A stretch of DNA of 7,489 bases from Actinomycetes bacterium. GTDB lineage: Bacteria > Actinomycetota > Actinomycetes > Actinomycetales > Microbacteriaceae. Made by a program: the position numbers and the translations under genes. The notes beneath the pieces were generated by a model, which saw only the letters and a program-made list of their open reading frames with translations, had not been told where the DNA came from and ran no database searches. Location: assembly GCA_023421635.1 (NCBI GenBank), contig JAEZSU010000101.1:1-7489 (forward strand), given 5' to 3'. This document shows, one piece after another, positions 5,458 through 7,489 of this stretch (position 1 is its first letter; every line of letters begins with the position of its first letter).

Positions 5458-6224
5458 AGTACGCCGCGAGCGCGGAGGACGCACCGATCCTCTTCCACCA
5501 GTCCCTGCCGTCTTTCTCCGAACCGGAGTGGGCGCTGGCGGCGGGCTACGACGGGGTGATCCTGGACCTGCAGCACGGCGAGCTGGGCGTGGAGACCGCC
5601 TGCGGCATCCTTCGTTCGCTGCCGCGGACCAATGACTACGCGTACGCACGGGTGGGATCGGTCGACGCCGGACCGATCCTGCGCCTGCTCGACAGCGGCG
5701 CCCGCGGCATCATCGCGCCCACGATCGAGACCAGGGCGGAGACCGAGGCGCTGGTCGCGGCCACGAAGTACCTGCCGGTGGGGAACCGGAGCATGGGGCC
5801 GTCCCGTCCCGCGCTGTACCCCGGCGCGTCCTACGCCGAGGCCGGCAACCAGGCGGTCTCGACGATCGCGCAGATCGAGACGCGCACCGGCGTCGACAAC
5901 GCCGAGGCGATCATCTCCACCCCAGGTCTCGACTCCATCTACATCGGACCGGCCGACCTCGCGGTCTCCTACGGCCTCCCCGGCCGCGGCGACTGGGAGG
6001 ACGGCCCGGTCCGCGACGCGATCGTGCACCTGCGTGCGCTCACCGCCACGCACGGCGTCACGCTCGGCATCTATTCCGGCCGGCCCGACTACACCGCGTC
6101 CCTCTTCGCCGAAGGACTCGTGGACTACGTCGGCCTCGGCATCGATCTCGTGTTGCTGAACCGCGCGTTCACCGACACCGTCTCCGCGCTCAACGAGGCG
6201 CGTGCAACCCGGAGCACATCATGA
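5454..6224 (+). CDS. HpcH/HpaI-family class II aldolase
   Basis: This 256-residue protein matches the ~250-270 of HpaI-type pyruvate aldolases. Motifs in order are GYDGVILDLQHGE (31-43), ARVGSVDAGPILRLLDSGARGIIAPTIET (65-93), IAQIETRTGVDNAEAI (138-153) and IYIGPADLAVSYGLPG (162 onward). By family comparison His41 and Arg66 are the catalytic base and pyruvate-binding Arg, and Glu142 and Asp168 the divalent-metal ligands. The family reversibly splits 4-hydroxy-2-oxoacids into pyruvate and an aldehyde. Following the hydratase, the expected substrate is 4-hydroxy-2-oxopentanoate, giving pyruvate and acetaldehyde. E. coli mhp uses the unrelated MhpE (HMG-lyase-like) with MhpF for this step. Symbol withheld because substrate preference is not visible. 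Its start and stop both overlap neighbours by ATGA. Confidence 0.9.
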   Translation: MKYAASAEDAPILFHQSLPSFSEPEWALAAGYDGVILDLQHGELGVETACGILRSLPRTNDYAYARVGSVDAGPILRLLDSGARGIIAPTIETRAETEALVAATKYLPVGNRSMGPSRPALYPGASYAEAGNQAVSTIAQIETRTGVDNAEAIISTPGLDSIYIGPADLAVSYGLPGRGDWEDGPVRDAIVHLRALTATHGVTLGIYSGRPDYTASLFAEGLVDYVGLGIDLVLLNRAFTDTVSALNEARATRSTS

Positions 6225-7489
6225 CCCAGAACCCCGACGTCCTCATCATCGGCGCCGGCCCCGTCGGCCTGACCCTCGCCAACCTGCTCGGCCAGCAGGG
6301 GGTGCGGGTGATGCTGGTGGAGAAGGCCGACGACCTCATCGACTACCCCCGCGCCGTCGGCGTCGACGACGAGGCGCTGCGCGCGATGCAGACCGCCGGC
6401 ATCGTCGACGAGGTGCTGCCGCACACCATCCCCGACCAGAAGATCTTCATGGTCAACGGCGACCGCGCCATCCTGTCCGAGGTCGACCCGCGCACGCGCG
6501 AGTTCGGGTGGCCGCGACGCAACGGCTTCGTCCAGCCGCTCGTGGACCGGGTGCTCCTGGAGGGTCTCGAGCGGTTCCCGAGCGTCACCGTGACCTTCGG
6601 TGCGGAGGTCGTCGATCTCGTAGAGGATGAGGACGGCGTCGTCGCGACCTTCGCGAACGGCGAGACCGTGGGGGCGCGGTGGGTCGTCGCCGCTGAGGGC
6701 GGCGCATCCCCGACGCGCAAGCGCCTCGGGATCTCGTTCGAGGGGGAGACGCGCCCCACCGACGGCCTCGTCATCGACGTCGCCAACGACCCGGTCGGCA
6801 CCCCGCACGCCGTGTTCGGCGGCGACCCGGCACGCAGCTACGCGACCATCTCGCTGCCGCACGGCATCCGCAGGTGGGAGTTCACCCTCTTCGAGGGCGA
6901 GGAGGCAGACGTCGAGGACGAGCAGTACGTCCGATCCCTGCTCGCGCCGCACGTCCCCGACCCCGCGAAGGTCGACATCATCCGCAGCCGCGTCTATCGT
7001 CACCACGCGCGCATCGCCGGCACGTTCAAGGTGGGCCGGATCATGCTCGCAGGCGACGCTGCGCACGTCATGCCGGTCGTCGGCGGACAGGGCTGGAACT
7101 CCGGCATCCGCGACGCGTTCAACCTGGGTTGGAAGCTCGCCGCGGTCGTGAACGGTCAGGCCGACCCGGCGCTGCTGGAGACCTACGAGCAGGAGCGGCT
7201 CGGGCACGTCAGCCAGATGGTCGCCGTCTCGCTCGCCATGGCCAAGGAGATGACCGACCACGACCCGGCCGCTGCCGCCGCACGTGACGCCGCCGCCGCC
7301 AACCGCACCGAGGAGGAGCGGGAGGCGCAGAAGCGTCAGGCCTTCAAGCCGCAGCCGAAGTTCGACCGCGGCGTGGTCGTCCACACGCCGCTGCCGACGT
7401 TCAAGACGGTCCCGGCCCGCGACGCCCGCCGGCTGGCGGGCACGATCTTCCCGCAGCCGTGGGCGACCGACGCCCAGGGGGTCGAGATG
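6221..7489 (+). CDS. mhpA: FAD-dependent aromatic hydroxylase, 3-(3-hydroxyphenyl)propionate hydroxylase type (MhpA), 3'-truncated by window
   Basis: The first 423 codons are present and the frame is open to the edge; E. coli MhpA is about 554 residues. An FAD-binding GAGPVG (11-16) is followed by the strand-end Glu32. VVAAEGGAS (153-161) sits at the place of the usual DG motif, with Glu157 instead of Asp. GRIMLAGDAAHVMPVVGGQGWNSGIRDAFNLGWKLA, with Gly278-Asp279, is the FAD-ribityl GD motif of class A flavoprotein hydroxylases. The late stretch FKPQPKFDRG followed by FPQP parallels the FKPMP...G...F.QP region of MhpA, which supports this subfamily over other phenol hydroxylases. It uses NAD(P)H and O2 to add a hydroxyl ortho to an existing phenolic OH, making the catechol for MhpB. 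The ATG at 6221 overlaps the aldolase stop by 4 bp and has GGAG 6 nt upstream (6211-6214). The substrate is inferred from context. Confidence 0.9.
   Translation, partial: MTQNPDVLIIGAGPVGLTLANLLGQQGVRVMLVEKADDLIDYPRAVGVDDEALRAMQTAGIVDEVLPHTIPDQKIFMVNGDRAILSEVDPRTREFGWPRRNGFVQPLVDRVLLEGLERFPSVTVTFGAEVVDLVEDEDGVVATFANGETVGARWVVAAEGGASPTRKRLGISFEGETRPTDGLVIDVANDPVGTPHAVFGGDPARSYATISLPHGIRRWEFTLFEGEEADVEDEQYVRSLLAPHVPDPAKVDIIRSRVYRHHARIAGTFKVGRIMLAGDAAHVMPVVGGQGWNSGIRDAFNLGWKLAAVVNGQADPALLETYEQERLGHVSQMVAVSLAMAKEMTDHDPAAAAARDAAAANRTEEEREAQKRQAFKPQPKFDRGVVVHTPLPTFKTVPARDARRLAGTIFPQPWATDAQGVEM

Noticed and set aside
7261..7345. Alanine/glutamate-rich stretch in the MhpA-like protein as a possible frameshift or insertion
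   Set aside because: The frame stays open and family-like sequence (FKPQPKF...G) resumes afterwards. It looks like a variable helical linker.

Overview
The window is high-GC DNA (about two-thirds G+C by eye) with strong G/C third-position bias, a GTG start, and tightly overlapping genes. This fits a soil-type actinobacterium. Microbacteriaceae or a relative is only a guess. No rRNA, tRNA, CRISPR array, insertion sequence or integrase was seen.

Left end, minus strand (1-751): a TetR-family repressor (116-751) overlaps by 8 bp the start of a short-chain dehydrogenase (SDR) that runs off the left edge. These two genes probably form one small operon.

Centre-left (752-928): a 177-bp divergent control region. 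It holds three TTCTAGA boxes at an exact 14-bp period (822, 836, 850), very probably the TetR operator. Downstream of these is a cluster of GCGTCA-type inverted repeats in the leader of the rightward operon.

Plus strand (929-7489): one long rightward operon in the order MFS aromatic-acid transporter, class III extradiol dioxygenase (MhpB type), alpha/beta C-C hydrolase (MhpC type), 2-oxopent-4-enoate hydratase (MhpD type), a small NTF2/SnoaL-like protein, an HpcH/HpaI-type aldolase, and an FAD aromatic hydroxylase (MhpA type) cut by the right edge. Four of the six junctions are ATGA stop/start overlaps, so the operon is translationally coupled.

Together the genes encode a meta-cleavage route for a phenylpropanoid-like phenol such as 3-(3-hydroxyphenyl)propionate. 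The steps are uptake, ortho-hydroxylation to a catechol (MhpA), extradiol ring opening (MhpB), hydrolysis of the ring-fission product (MhpC), hydration of 2-hydroxypenta-2,4-dienoate (MhpD), and aldol cleavage to pyruvate and an aldehyde. The enzyme types are well supported, but the exact natural substrate is inferred.

Three things differ from the textbook Escherichia coli mhp cluster. The regulator is TetR-type rather than the IclR-type MhpR. The aldolase is of the HpaI type rather than the MhpE (HMG-lyase-like) type, with no MhpF acetaldehyde dehydrogenase in view. An NTF2-like protein of unknown role sits between the hydratase and the aldolase.
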